Below are positions 1 to 7,953 of a stretch of 40,712 nt of DNA, piece after piece (position 1 is the first letter of the stretch; the number at the start of each line of letters is the position of its first letter). The notes under the pieces are model-generated. The model had not been told where the DNA came from. It did not search any database and was given only the letters and a program-made list of their open reading frames with translations. A program made the position numbers and the translations under genes. The DNA comes from an uncultured Bacilli bacterium (GTDB lineage Bacteria; Bacillota_I; Bacilli_A; RF39; UBA660): the NCBI GenBank assembly GCA_947623735.1, contig CANQHE010000008.1, positions 1-40,712 on the forward strand, in the 5' to 3' direction.

Positions 1-81
1 AGTACTTATTTTATGGGAATTTATTCTCTAAATCTTTTATTTAATCTAATTCGAGAACTTTCATTTTAATTTAATCAAAAC

Positions 82-699
82 TTACTTCTTTCTTGAAATA
101 CTTTCCAGTTCTTTCTTTTGAAACACCATTTCAATTATTCTAATTCCATCCCAAGCACCATCCACAATTGCTTCATCTTCATAATTTAAAATTAACCGAT
201 TATCTAAATTAAAACCTTTTTCACAATACTCACTAAGAAAACTTGTAATAGCTACATTATGAGTAAAAATTGCTATATTCTTATCTTCTTCAGTTTCTAA
301 AATATTATTAATAACTTTAGTCATTCTTTTCTTAACATCATTTAAAGATTCTCCCCCATTAAGTTTATAATCAAAATCATTTTCTTGCATTTCATTTACC
401 ATTCTAATTTTTTTATCCCCTAAATATCCTAAAACTCTTTCTCCTAAAAGAGAGCGAATATTTATATCTAATCCGAGAGAAGATGCCAGATACTTACTAG
501 AACCAATACTCATTACATAATTAGAAGTATATATTGCATTTACCTTTTGTAAATATTTAAGTTTTACTAAATTTTTACTTTCTTCTTCTCCTTCAATACT
601 AAGTAATCTTTTCTCTCTCTTGCGTTCCAAAGATTCTGTTTCTGGAAATACTAAATTATTCATCGTAAGTCCATTATTAATTAAATAAATAGTTGTCAT
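82..699 (-). CDS. Histidine-phosphatase fold protein, probably catalytically inactive
   Basis: 205 residues with the layout of the phosphoglycerate mutase/histidine phosphatase superfamily. The N-terminal beta strand, where active members carry R-H-G-x-T, reads LINNGLT (residues 6-12), so the phospho-accepting His and the Arg before it are both missing. Later family landmarks remain: the acidic LLGER segment near residue 85, GGES near 115, and a second His in FTHNVAI near 145. The arginine expected in the 'SPLxRAxQT' helix is also absent (the segment reads SNYVMSIGSS). I infer a pseudo-enzyme or a binding protein. Its ATG overlaps the TGA stop of the upstream membrane protein gene (ATGA), so the two are translationally coupled. 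The fold assignment is fairly sure; the function is unknown. Confidence 0.7.
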   Translation of the reverse strand: MTTIYLINNGLTMNNLVFPETESLERKREKRLLSIEGEEESKNLVKLKYLQKVNAIYTSNYVMSIGSSKYLASSLGLDINIRSLLGERVLGYLGDKKIRMVNEMQENDFDYKLNGGESLNDVKKRMTKVINNILETEEDKNIAIFTHNVAITSFLSEYCEKGFNLDNRLILNYEDEAIVDGAWDGIRIIEMVFQKKELESISRKK

Positions 700-1214
700 T
701 TAAGTATCCCTCCTAAAATTCCATAACTAAACACTAACATTATCACTCCAGCCATCACAACTCCAAGTATCGCGGCAAGACATGATTTTTTCTTATCCAT
801 TCCGAGTAGTGCGGCAATTAAACATCCTGTCCATGCACCTGTCCCGGGAAGTGGAATCCCCACAAATAAAACTAAACCTAAATATTTAAGTCTTTCAATT
901 TGTTCTTTTTTACTATCAGCCTTTTTTTCGATTTTTAATACTATTTTACCTAACGTTTTACCTCTTTTTTTCAAAAAATCAAATATCTTTGTTATAAACC
1001 ATAAAATAAAAGGAATAGGAATGATATTTCCTAAAAAACACACTAAAAAACTTGGTACCATCGGAGCATCCATTAAAGCCGCGGCAATAAGTCCTCCTCT
1101 AAGTTCTAATATGGGCATTAAAGAAATAATAAACATAACTAAATATTTCCCATACCATAAACTAGTAATACCTCCAAATATTCCTACCACTGTTTTTGCT
1201 AATTTCTCTGCCAT
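696..1214 (-). CDS. Small multidrug export protein family membrane protein (COG2426-like)
   Basis: 172 residues, mostly hydrophobic, with about four to five membrane segments. The helix containing PILELRGGLIAA (near residues 35-46) and the loop VGIPLPGTGAWTG (near 119-131) are the recognisable signature of the small multi-drug export protein family (PF06695). The transport role of this family is poorly proven, so the name is a family label only. A basic loop rich in Lys lies between the two halves. The ribosome binding site GAGG sits well placed before the ATG. The gene ends in TGA, which shows that TGA is a stop in this organism, and it overlaps the downstream histidine-phosphatase-like gene by 4 bp, indicating an operon. 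Confidence 0.8.
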   Translation of the reverse strand: MAEKLAKTVVGIFGGITSLWYGKYLVMFIISLMPILELRGGLIAAALMDAPMVPSFLVCFLGNIIPIPFILWFITKIFDFLKKRGKTLGKIVLKIEKKADSKKEQIERLKYLGLVLFVGIPLPGTGAWTGCLIAALLGMDKKKSCLAAILGVVMAGVIMLVFSYGILGGILK

Positions 1215-1265
1215 TTTTATTACCTCACAATAATTATAACTTAAATAGTTAATAATCGCAATATT

Positions 1266-1958
1266 TTAAACTCGTTTCTTTAACTTTATTCTTACATCTA
1301 TACCCTTTAAATTTAAAGCATTTTGATAATTAGCAACATTTAAAATAACATCTTTAGGTCTTGTTAAATCACTAATTTCTAAATATTCTAATATATAATC
1401 TTTAGATAATCCAACCTCTATTAATTGTTCTTTAAAATTTTCAATTAATTTTTTATTTTCACTTATAAATATATAAACTTCACCTGCTTTAGTTACCACT
1501 AATTTTTCGCAATTTTTAAAAGCATCTTCATCATAATACCAATTAAATGCTACATATCCCTGAGCTTCTAATAAAGCAAGTATTTCTCTTTGTTTATCTC
1601 TAAAAACAAGTTCCATCTTCTCTTTATTAATTTCTTTTAAAAATTTTATTTTCTTTAAAACAAACTCTTCTTTAGAAAAATTATTCCAAAAACTAGTATT
1701 TCCCAAATAAAACTTTAAATAATCTTTATAAGTTATTCCCTTACCTTTAATTATTTCTGTATCTAACTCTTTTTTTAATCTATATACCCCATCTTGATAA
1801 TCAATATATTTTAAAACTTTACTTATTCCCCTATTATTAACTTTAAAATTTGAAAAATTCATTACATTAGCTACTAAAAGCATCATATCTAAACTATCTA
1901 CTACCCCTCCAAACTCTAATAATGCTCCCATTAATAAATTATCAAAACTTATTTCCAT
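1266..1958 (-). CDS. Hypothetical protein, unrecognised
   Basis: 230 residues, soluble, rich in Lys, Glu, Leu and Ile. I do not recognise the family. There is no signal peptide, no membrane segment and no clear catalytic motif. The N-terminal 70 residues look like a small helical domain (LLMGALLEFGGV, MMLLVANVMNF), and the C-terminal half (residues about 110-230) looks alpha/beta with strands such as KLVVTKAGEVYIFI. It has its own promoter at 1989-2017 and ends shortly before the membrane protein gene that starts at 1214, so it may head a three-gene operon running down to position 82. Confidence 0.6.
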   Translation of the reverse strand: MEISFDNLLMGALLEFGGVVDSLDMMLLVANVMNFSNFKVNNRGISKVLKYIDYQDGVYRLKKELDTEIIKGKGITYKDYLKFYLGNTSFWNNFSKEEFVLKKIKFLKEINKEKMELVFRDKQREILALLEAQGYVAFNWYYDEDAFKNCEKLVVTKAGEVYIFISENKKLIENFKEQLIEVGLSKDYILEYLEISDLTRPKDVILNVANYQNALNLKGIDVRIKLKKRV

Positions 1959-1988
1959 ACTTCTACCATCTTTCTAAACATAAATCTT

Positions 1989-2017
1989 ATTATAACGAAA
2001 AAAAGAATATCCTACAA
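1989..2017 (-). promoter_or_regulatory. Sigma-A promoter for the 1266-1958 gene
   Basis: On the minus strand TTGTAG (2012-2017) and a perfect TATAAT (1989-1994) are separated by exactly 17 bp, about 30 bp upstream of the ATG at 1958. Confidence 0.65.
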
Positions 2018-2089
2018 GTCTATTATAACATTTTCTTATTTAATAAATCTTTAACTATCTTTTATTTTCGAAAATAACTTAAACCTATA

Positions 2090-2118
2090 TTTACATCTTT
2101 TAAAGAATGCTTTATAAT
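2090..2118 (+). promoter_or_regulatory. Sigma-A promoter for trmL
   Basis: TTTACA (2090-2095), 17 bp, TATAAT (2113-2118). The expected transcript start near 2125 lies downstream of the first in-frame ATG at 2107, which argues that translation begins at 2143. Confidence 0.65.
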
Positions 2119-2142
2119 GCAATATTAGAAAGACGTGATTAT

Positions 2143-2664
2143 ATGTTAAATGTCGTATTATTTGAACCTGAAATCCCTGGTAATACTGGTAATATTATGC
2201 GTACCTGTGTTGCTACGAATACTCATCTTCATCTAATTAAACCCTTAGGTTTTAGTTTAGAAGAAAAATATATTAAACGAAGTGGAGTTAATTATATAGA
2301 TAAATGTGTTTATACAGTATATGAAAACATCGAAGAATTTTTTAAACAAAATAAAGGTGAATACTTTTTCTTCACAAGATATGGCCACAAACCGCATTCC
2401 ACTCCCGATTACAGTATTATAAAAGATAATATTTATCTAATATTTGGTAAAGAATCAACTGGTATTCCACGGGACATTTTAAAACCTCATCTTGATAGAT
2501 GCTACCGGATTCCTATGACCGCAAATGTCCGGGCTCTTAATCTTTCTAATTCTGTTGCCATCTGTCTTTATGAAGTATTACGCCAAAGAAATTACGAAAA
2601 TCTTTTGTTTGACGAACCCCATAAAAGCAAAACCTTTATTGAAGATTATCAAAAAAAAGACTAA
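2143..2664 (+). CDS. trmL: tRNA (cytidine/uridine-34 2'-O)-methyltransferase TrmL
   Basis: 173 residues from the chosen ATG at 2143; an earlier ATG at 2107 overlaps the promoter -10 and is unlikely to be used. It is a SPOUT-class, SAM-dependent methyltransferase that modifies the wobble base of certain tRNA-Leu species. Seen directly: the N-terminal EPEIPGNTGNIMRTC motif, the FGKESTGIP segment and the C-terminal MTANVRALNLSNSVAI segment that forms the trefoil knot and SAM site. Length fits the family (about 155-175). Its TAA stop shares bases with the TAG stop of the convergent gene (CTAA at 2661-2664), so there is no intergenic space at all between the two. Confidence 0.92.
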   Translation: MLNVVLFEPEIPGNTGNIMRTCVATNTHLHLIKPLGFSLEEKYIKRSGVNYIDKCVYTVYENIEEFFKQNKGEYFFFTRYGHKPHSTPDYSIIKDNIYLIFGKESTGIPRDILKPHLDRCYRIPMTANVRALNLSNSVAICLYEVLRQRNYENLLFDEPHKSKTFIEDYQKKD

Positions 2665-3371
2665 CAACCAGCCTTTTCTTCTTCACAAGATTTATCCGAA
2701 ATTTTAGCAATTATCTCAGCTAAAGTTTTTTTAAGTTCTTCTTTTTCTTCACTTGTTACATCACTCTTTTTTAAAACTACATCCCCCTCATATACTCCCA
2801 CAATATCGCCATTTTTTACAACAATCACAGTTGGTATATCTAAATATTTATCTTCTAATTTATAATCTTTATTATCAATATTTAAAGTATCTATCTGTAA
2901 ATAATCTTTTAAAATATCAATTAACTTTTTATAATTATCAGTTCCCTCAACATTTACTACTAACTTATCATTTTCTACTTTATATTCAGTTTTAATATTC
3001 TTTATATCAGTATAATAAAAGTTACTAACACTATTACTATTCACAACTTCAATAAGACTTTCTACGATATTTCTAGAAGAGGTATCATCACTTGAACCTA
3101 AAAATATTACTCCTGTTCCCTTATCTAATATCTCTAATAATTCTTCATCACTTTTATATTGAACTCCATTATAAGTTGGAATACTAACCCTTATATTACT
3201 ATCATTTTTACTTTCGTATTCTTCTTTAAATTTAACTTCACTTACACTAGCATCACTATCATTTGGTTTTTCATTATCTTTTCTATCTTGATAAACATTT
3301 AAAAACTTAAATCCCACCACCATGACTAATAAAACTCCTAGTATAACTTCTAAAATTCTTTTTTTATCCAT
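2661..3371 (-). CDS. Membrane-anchored thioredoxin-like protein lacking the CXXC motif
   Basis: 236 residues. One membrane segment at about residues 8-24 is followed by a charged, Ser/Asp-rich linker and then an extracytoplasmic domain. Strand VIFLGSSDD (about residues 88-96), the central DIPTVIVVKNGDIVG segment with its cis-Pro (about residues 178-192) and the spacing match a thioredoxin fold. The position normally held by CPxC reads SSDDTSS, so the redox site is gone. The last residues (CEEEKAGC) carry two cysteines outside the fold. It has its own promoter at 3390-3418. Fold by inference from strand pattern; redox activity of the usual kind is unlikely. Confidence 0.6.
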   Translation of the reverse strand: MDKKRILEVILGVLLVMVVGFKFLNVYQDRKDNEKPNDSDASVSEVKFKEEYESKNDSNIRVSIPTYNGVQYKSDEELLEILDKGTGVIFLGSSDDTSSRNIVESLIEVVNSNSVSNFYYTDIKNIKTEYKVENDKLVVNVEGTDNYKKLIDILKDYLQIDTLNIDNKDYKLEDKYLDIPTVIVVKNGDIVGVYEGDVVLKKSDVTSEEKEELKKTLAEIIAKISDKSCEEEKAGC

Positions 3372-3389
3372 AAAAAACCACCTAAAAGT

Positions 3390-3418
3390 ATTGTAACTTA
3401 AATTTAAATAATTATCAA
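3390..3418 (-). promoter_or_regulatory. Promoter for the thioredoxin-like gene
   Basis: Minus strand TTGATA (3413-3418), 17 bp, TACAAT (3390-3395). The -35 hexamer overlaps the stop codon of the small membrane protein gene just upstream. Confidence 0.55.
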
Positions 3419-3576
3419 CCTAAAAATCTTACATAAAGCATTACAACACACACAAATAATAAAATTGCTAAAAGAACAATAATCATTGCACTATTCCGGT
3501 TATTAATTTTCTTATATCTAATTAACTCCGAATTAACTTCGGCTTCATTCATCACTTTATTATCTTCTGTCTTCAT
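3415..3576 (-). CDS. Small single-pass membrane protein, 53 residues
   Basis: Translating the minus strand from ATG 3576 gives 53 residues: a charged N-terminal stretch (MKTEDNKVMNEAE...), then a hydrophobic span at about residues 30-48 (MIIVLLAILLFVC...), ending in YVRFLG and TGA. An AGAGGTG ribosome binding site lies just upstream; a second in-frame ATG at 3582 is only 4 nt from the GAGG, so 3576 is preferred. No family recognised. It lies 43 bp upstream of the thioredoxin-like gene on the same strand and could be co-expressed. A TATAAT-like -10 lies upstream near 3594. Confidence 0.6.
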   Translation of the reverse strand: MKTEDNKVMNEAEVNSELIRYKKINNRNSAMIIVLLAILLFVCVVMLYVRFLG

Positions 3577-3760
3577 AATCATAACACCTCTATTATTATT
3601 ATAAATGATAATGGCTTATTCATGTAAAAATAATTACTACAAATTGTAAATATACTGTAAACTTTTATTCAAAATATCTCTCTAATCCCTAAAATAACTT
3701 AAATTTACCATCTAAAACTCCTTAAATTAAGCAATCACAGAACAATTTTCAAACTTATAG

Positions 3761-3789
3761 TAGACAAACCCCACAAAAAATAGTATAAT
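3761..3789 (+). promoter_or_regulatory. Promoter for rnjA
   Basis: TAGACA (3761-3766), 17 bp, TATAAT (3784-3789), about 48 bp before the ATG. The stretch 3592-3760 upstream is AT-rich and I see no gene in it. Confidence 0.7.
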
Positions 3790-3836
3790 CTTATTTAGTT
3801 TATAACTTTTATTTTTACTTGAAAGGAAAGATTTTA

Positions 3837-5513
3837 ATGAATAAAGATAATATGACTACGTCTATTGTTGCTTTAGGTGGTTTAGGCGAAGTCGGTAAAA
3901 ATATGTATGTTGTAACCCACAATAATGAAATAATTATTATTGATGCTGGTGTTATGTTTCCTGAAGATGACTTATTAGGTATTGACTATGTTATTCAAGA
4001 TGTCACTTACTTAAAACAAAATGAAGATAAAATTAAAGGATTAGTCATAACTCATGGTCATGAAGACCATATTGGAGGTATTTCTTTTCTTCTAAATTCC
4101 GTCCATATACCCAAAATTTATGCTTCAAAAATTGCCGCGGACTTAATAGTTAAAAAACTTATCGATAGAAATATTAACTATGACAATATTGAAATAGTCA
4201 CGGAAAAATCTCTTATTAAAACTAAATATTTTACGATTGAATTTATTGGTACTACCCACTCTATACCTGGTTCTTTCGCGGTTGCTATCCATACCCCTAA
4301 TGGTATCATTTTTGAAACTGGTGACTTTAAGTTTGACTTAACTCCTATTGGTCCAATGGCCAATATTCATAAAATGGCGGAACTTGGTAAAATTGGTGTT
4401 ACCCTTTTATTAAGTGATTCCACGAATGCCTTATCAGAAGGTTTTTCAAAAAGTGAATCAAGTGTTGATGAAGCCTTAAACGACATTGTATCTCGTCATT
4501 ATGGAAGAGTTATTATTGCCACCTTTGCATCTAATATTTATCGTATCAAACATATCGTTGAGACTTGCCGCAAGAACAATCGGAAAATAATTATCTTCGG
4601 TCGTTCTATGGAAACAAGTATTGAACTAGCGATAAATAATGGCTTAATTCAAGATAAATCGATATTTATCGATAATAATCAAGCAAAAAGCTTAAAGAAA
4701 AAAGAAATCTGTATTTTATGTACCGGAACCCAAGGAGAACCTCTCGCGGCCCTATCACGTATTGCAAACGGTATTCATAAACAAATAACGCTTATGCCTG
4801 ATGATTTAGTTGTCTTCTCTTCATCTCCTATTCCTGGTAATGCGGCCTCAATCAATCGTGTTATCAACAAATTATATTTAAAAGGTGTCAAAGTTTACAC
4901 CAATAAAACCTTCAATGATGTTCACACGTCTGGTCATGCCAAAATGGAAGAATTAAAGTGGATGTTAAGAATCATTAACCCTAAATATTTTATGCCAATG
5001 CATGGCGAATATCGGATGCTTAAAGCCCACGCGGACATTGCTAGTTCTTGTGGTATCCCTAAAGAAAACATATTTATTTGTAAAAATGGTGATGTCATCA
5101 ACTTAAATAATGGTGTTGCCTCTCGTGGTGAAACCGTTAAAAATGGCGATGTTTATGTTGATGGTTCTCGTATTGGTGATATCGGCTCTCAAGTTATCAA
5201 AGACCGTAAATTAATGTCTAGTGATGGTATCTTAGTAACTATATTAAATATCAATACTTTAACTAGAGAATTATTAATTAAACCCAATGTAACTACCAGA
5301 GGCTTTATCATGGTTAATGAAAATCCTGAATTAATAAGTAAAATTGAACATAAAATTACTGATATTGTTACTAAATATTTTAATACTTCTCCTTATAATT
5401 ACACTGATTTAAAAAATCAAATAATATTAGAACTCTATCCTTATATTAATGAACTAACCGGAAGACGTCCTATAATATTACCCGTAATTATGGAAGTAAA
5501 TAAAGCTAGTTAA
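3837..5513 (+). CDS. rnjA: Ribonuclease J
   Basis: 558 residues from ATG 3837, preceded by AAAGGAAAG at good spacing; the upstream TTG at 3819 overlaps that ribosome binding site and is not used. Metallo-beta-lactamase/beta-CASP ribonuclease with 5'-3' exo- and endonuclease activity in mRNA decay and rRNA maturation, cytoplasmic. Seen: LGGLGEVGKNM at the N-terminus, the zinc-binding HGHEDH at residues 73-78, ETGDFKFD near 165, SDSTNA near 200, the beta-CASP segment GTQGEP, and MHGEYRML near 385. Length fits RNase J (about 555). With RNase Y at 11.6-13.1 kb, the window carries both main Bacillota RNA-decay nucleases. Confidence 0.96.
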   Translation: MNKDNMTTSIVALGGLGEVGKNMYVVTHNNEIIIIDAGVMFPEDDLLGIDYVIQDVTYLKQNEDKIKGLVITHGHEDHIGGISFLLNSVHIPKIYASKIAADLIVKKLIDRNINYDNIEIVTEKSLIKTKYFTIEFIGTTHSIPGSFAVAIHTPNGIIFETGDFKFDLTPIGPMANIHKMAELGKIGVTLLLSDSTNALSEGFSKSESSVDEALNDIVSRHYGRVIIATFASNIYRIKHIVETCRKNNRKIIIFGRSMETSIELAINNGLIQDKSIFIDNNQAKSLKKKEICILCTGTQGEPLAALSRIANGIHKQITLMPDDLVVFSSSPIPGNAASINRVINKLYLKGVKVYTNKTFNDVHTSGHAKMEELKWMLRIINPKYFMPMHGEYRMLKAHADIASSCGIPKENIFICKNGDVINLNNGVASRGETVKNGDVYVDGSRIGDIGSQVIKDRKLMSSDGILVTILNINTLTRELLIKPNVTTRGFIMVNENPELISKIEHKITDIVTKYFNTSPYNYTDLKNQIILELYPYINELTGRRPIILPVIMEVNKAS

Positions 5514-5570
5514 GATATGCCTAAAAAAAGGTATATCTTCTTTTTATTTTAAAGTATACCTTTTTATTTT
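5512..5570. terminator. Bidirectional terminator between rnjA and the DNA ligase gene
   Basis: A 10-bp stem (5512-5521 with 5530-5539, one G:U) is followed by CTTTTT for the plus strand. The arm GGTATA at 5530-5535 can also pair with TATACC at 5555-5560; read on the minus strand this hairpin is followed by seven T and would end the ligase operon. Confidence 0.75.
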
Positions 5571-6430
5571 AAGGAAGCGTGTCTAAGCTTTCCTTCTTTT
5601 GTTTTCTCTAAATATTTAACTAATACTTTTTTTATTGGCTTAACATAAGTTATTTTAGCATCATCTAAATTTCTAATTTTATATTTATTTGTTTTAAGCT
5701 TTTTTATATCTTGTGTTATTTTATTACTTTTACTAGCACTTACTTTTCCCACATAATAATAACTATCATTTTTAAGTTCTCCTAAATATAAACTATATTT
5801 TTCTTTATTAAAAGTATAACCCAAAACATAAAACATATCATCTTTAATATTCTTTATTTTAAGCCAACCATCTACTCTTTTATTAGGATAATACTTACTC
5901 AGTTTTTCTTTGGCAACAATTCCTTCTAAACCTAATTTTTTTACAGCTTTAAATAATTTTATCCCCTCATCATATATTTTAGTTTTAATAAAATAATCCG
6001 TATCCGGATACTTATCTAATATCTTCCTTCTTTTTATTAAAACTTCCTCTATTAAACTTTTATTTTGATATAATATATCAAAAACAACAAACACAACCTT
6101 TATCTCTTCTTCTCCTCTTGATATTTCTTCTTTATTTTTTAAATGCATTCTTTTTTGTAATAAAGAAAAACTAGGTCTTCCCTCTTTAAAAGCGACAATC
6201 TCTCCATCAAATATCACTTTATTATTAAAAACTAAATTCTGTATTTCCTTTAATTCAGGAAACAAATAAGTTATATCTTTACCATTCCGACTTTTAATTT
6301 TAAAACTATTTTTACCAGCATAAATTATGGCTCTTATCCCATCAAACTTTAATTCATAAAAATAATTTTTATCTAGAAATGGTTTATCTATTTCTTTTAA
6401 AAGCATTGGTCTTATATCTTCATTAAACAT
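5564..6430 (-). CDS. ligD: ATP-dependent DNA ligase of the NHEJ LigD type, ligase domain only
   Basis: 288 residues. The covalent nucleotidyl-transfer motif KxDG is at residues 28-31 (ELKFDGIRA). Also seen are motif III (VVFVVFDILY), motif IV (LEGIVAK) and motif V (DGWLKIK), followed by an OB-fold domain ending in GKLRHASL. It seals strand breaks in bacterial non-homologous end joining with Ku. The polymerase and phosphoesterase domains of large LigD proteins are absent, so gap filling, if any, must come from another protein. It overlaps the Ku gene by 8 bp, so co-translation is expected. Confidence 0.93.
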   Translation of the reverse strand: MFNEDIRPMLLKEIDKPFLDKNYFYELKFDGIRAIIYAGKNSFKIKSRNGKDITYLFPELKEIQNLVFNNKVIFDGEIVAFKEGRPSFSLLQKRMHLKNKEEISRGEEEIKVVFVVFDILYQNKSLIEEVLIKRRKILDKYPDTDYFIKTKIYDEGIKLFKAVKKLGLEGIVAKEKLSKYYPNKRVDGWLKIKNIKDDMFYVLGYTFNKEKYSLYLGELKNDSYYYVGKVSASKSNKITQDIKKLKTNKYKIRNLDDAKITYVKPIKKVLVKYLEKTKEGKLRHASLK

Positions 6431-7163
6431 TTTTTAAACTTAACTCTAAGGCCGTCATTAAATCTTTAATACTAGATTCCCTCCGTACTTTTGGCTTTTT
6501 AATTTTCTTCCCATCTAACTTATCATCTATAGCATTCTTTATTTTTAATTGATATTCATCTTCTAATTCTTCTGGTTTAAATTTCATTTTAAGCGAATTT
6601 ATTAAAGAAACAGCTAAAGCGAGCTCTTTTTTCGTAAATTTAGCCTCTCTAACTTCTTCCGGTATCACTACTTCTTCTACAAAATATAAGGTATTCATAA
6701 TAAGTCCATCTCTTGTAAGTCTTAAGATAACATAATAAAACTTTGTGCCTATTACAGTTTTTGCTAAAGCCACTTTTTTGGTACTATCTAAAGCGGCTTT
6801 AAATAAACTAAAAGCTTTACTTTTATTATCGGTACTAACTATATAACTTTTCTCCATAAATATGGGGTCAACTTCTTTTAAATCAATAAAACCCACTATT
6901 TCAATTGTTTTTTCATCAATACTCTTTAAGTTTTTAAATTCTTCATCACTTATAGTCACATAATCATCTTTCTCATATTGATATCCTCTTATAATATCTG
7001 CTTGTTTTACTTCTTTTTTACAATGCGGACAATACTTCACATATTTAATTCTTGATAGACACTTTTTATGTAACTGATTAAAAGAAATATCATTATTATG
7101 AATAATTGGATTAATACTAACTGGAATATTTACTAATCCAAAAGAAATAGTCATTTTCTTCAT
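6423..7163 (-). CDS. ku: Ku DNA-end-binding protein
   Basis: About 246 residues from ATG 7163; earlier in-frame ATGs at 7172 and 7178 are possible but overlap the GGTGATG ribosome binding site, and starting at 7163 places SFGLVNIPVSI at the usual distance from the N-terminus. Bacterial Ku forms a homodimeric ring that loads on DNA ends and recruits LigD. Seen: the N-terminal SFGLVNIP signature, a Cys-containing KYVKYCPHCKKEV segment shared with other bacterial Ku proteins, RGYQYEKDDYV, and the helical Lys-rich C-terminus. It sits in a CYTH-Ku-ligase operon. Confidence 0.94.
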   Translation of the reverse strand: MKKMTISFGLVNIPVSINPIIHNNDISFNQLHKKCLSRIKYVKYCPHCKKEVKQADIIRGYQYEKDDYVTISDEEFKNLKSIDEKTIEIVGFIDLKEVDPIFMEKSYIVSTDNKSKAFSLFKAALDSTKKVALAKTVIGTKFYYVILRLTRDGLIMNTLYFVEEVVIPEEVREAKFTKKELALAVSLINSLKMKFKPEELEDEYQLKIKNAIDDKLDGKKIKKPKVRRESSIKDLMTALELSLKNV

Positions 7164-7209
7164 TTTTATCATCACCATTTATAGTGTTAGATAAAATACT
7201 TTTTTTATA

Positions 7210-7803
7210 CTATTTCTTTAATATTCTCCCTCTTCTATTTTTTAAGGCCATCTCTTTTTTAGATAAGTTACATTCCTCTAAAATATTAAATTTCTCTAAA
7301 TAATCATGAAAAAGATATAACTCCTCTTCTCTTCCTTCTTTTAGTTCACACTCAACCATCAAAAATTCTTCATCTTCCTCTTTTTCTATCACTGGTCTTA
7401 CTCTATCTATTCCAATTTCCATTAAAGAATTTAAAAATCTATAATTAAACCTTTTCCTCTCTGTTTTTAAAACTAATTTTTCTTCAAACGTCTTTATAGT
7501 TATTTGCCATTCACCCCTCAAAAAGTTTATTACTTCCTCTAAACTATCAAAATTAATTTCATATCTTTTAGTTATATTATTATCTATTTTTCTTTTAACT
7601 GTATAAACGGTAGTATTATTTAATTCTCTTTTTCTAACATTTATTTGATATTCTTCTAAAATATTATTTAAATCATAGTAAGTATCAATATTTATATCTC
7701 TAACCATATCTTTAATATCTAAACCCAATATATTTATAAGATTATCTATCCTTACTCCTTCTTTAAATAAATACTTCTTTTCTAATTCTATTCCTTTTTC
7801 CAT
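7210..7803 (-). CDS. CYTH-domain protein (triphosphate-binding tunnel fold)
   Basis: 197 residues from ATG 7803, preceded by AGAGGTG; a longer reading frame to 7854 lacks a ribosome binding site and overlaps the promoter. CYTH proteins bind or hydrolyse triphosphates (class IV adenylyl cyclase, thiamine triphosphatase, tripolyphosphatase) in a beta tunnel lined by charged residues. Seen: the N-terminal IELEKKYLF (the ExExK motif), DTYYDL, NVRKR, TVKRK and late VECELKEG, all in the expected order. The substrate cannot be told. It is the first gene of the operon with Ku and ligase, 46 bp upstream of the chosen Ku start; whether it acts in end joining is open. Confidence 0.75.
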   Translation of the reverse strand: MEKGIELEKKYLFKEGVRIDNLINILGLDIKDMVRDINIDTYYDLNNILEEYQINVRKRELNNTTVYTVKRKIDNNITKRYEINFDSLEEVINFLRGEWQITIKTFEEKLVLKTERKRFNYRFLNSLMEIGIDRVRPVIEKEEDEEFLMVECELKEGREEELYLFHDYLEKFNILEECNLSKKEMALKNRRGRILKK

Positions 7804-7819
7804 AAACACCTCTATAACA

Positions 7820-7848
7820 AGTATAAAATTATTTTCTTTATTATTCAA
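7820..7848 (-). promoter_or_regulatory. Promoter for the CYTH-Ku-ligase operon
   Basis: Minus strand TTGAAT (7843-7848), 17 bp, TATACT (7820-7825). No LexA-type box is visible near it. Confidence 0.6.
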
Positions 7849-7859
7849 TATCAAACATC

Positions 7860-7887
7860 AAAAAAGATAGAGAGCTTTTTCTCTATC
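7860..7887 (-). terminator. Terminator of the module A surface protein gene
   Basis: Minus strand 8-bp stem (7880-7887 with 7866-7873) and a 6-nt loop, followed by TTTTTT. Confidence 0.8.
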
Positions 7888-7901
7888 ATGGAGTTTCTTC
7901 C

Positions 7902-7934
7902 TGCTCATATATAAATTCGAAAGCAATATGAGCA
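7902..7934. repeat. Perfect 9-bp inverted repeat downstream of the variable region
   Basis: TGCTCATAT (7902-7910) and ATATGAGCA (7926-7934) flank a 15-nt loop containing TTCGAA. It lies between the stop codon of the surface protein and its terminator and has no T-run of its own. In studied retroelement systems a hairpin or cruciform 3' of the variable region helps homing; a similar role here is only a suggestion. Confidence 0.6.
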
Positions 7935-7953
7935 AGCGATACTTTATTTTTAG

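Noticed and set aside
3584-3760. Regulatory RNA upstream of rnjA
   Set aside because: No stable paired structure was found by eye and the rnjA promoter lies downstream of this stretch.
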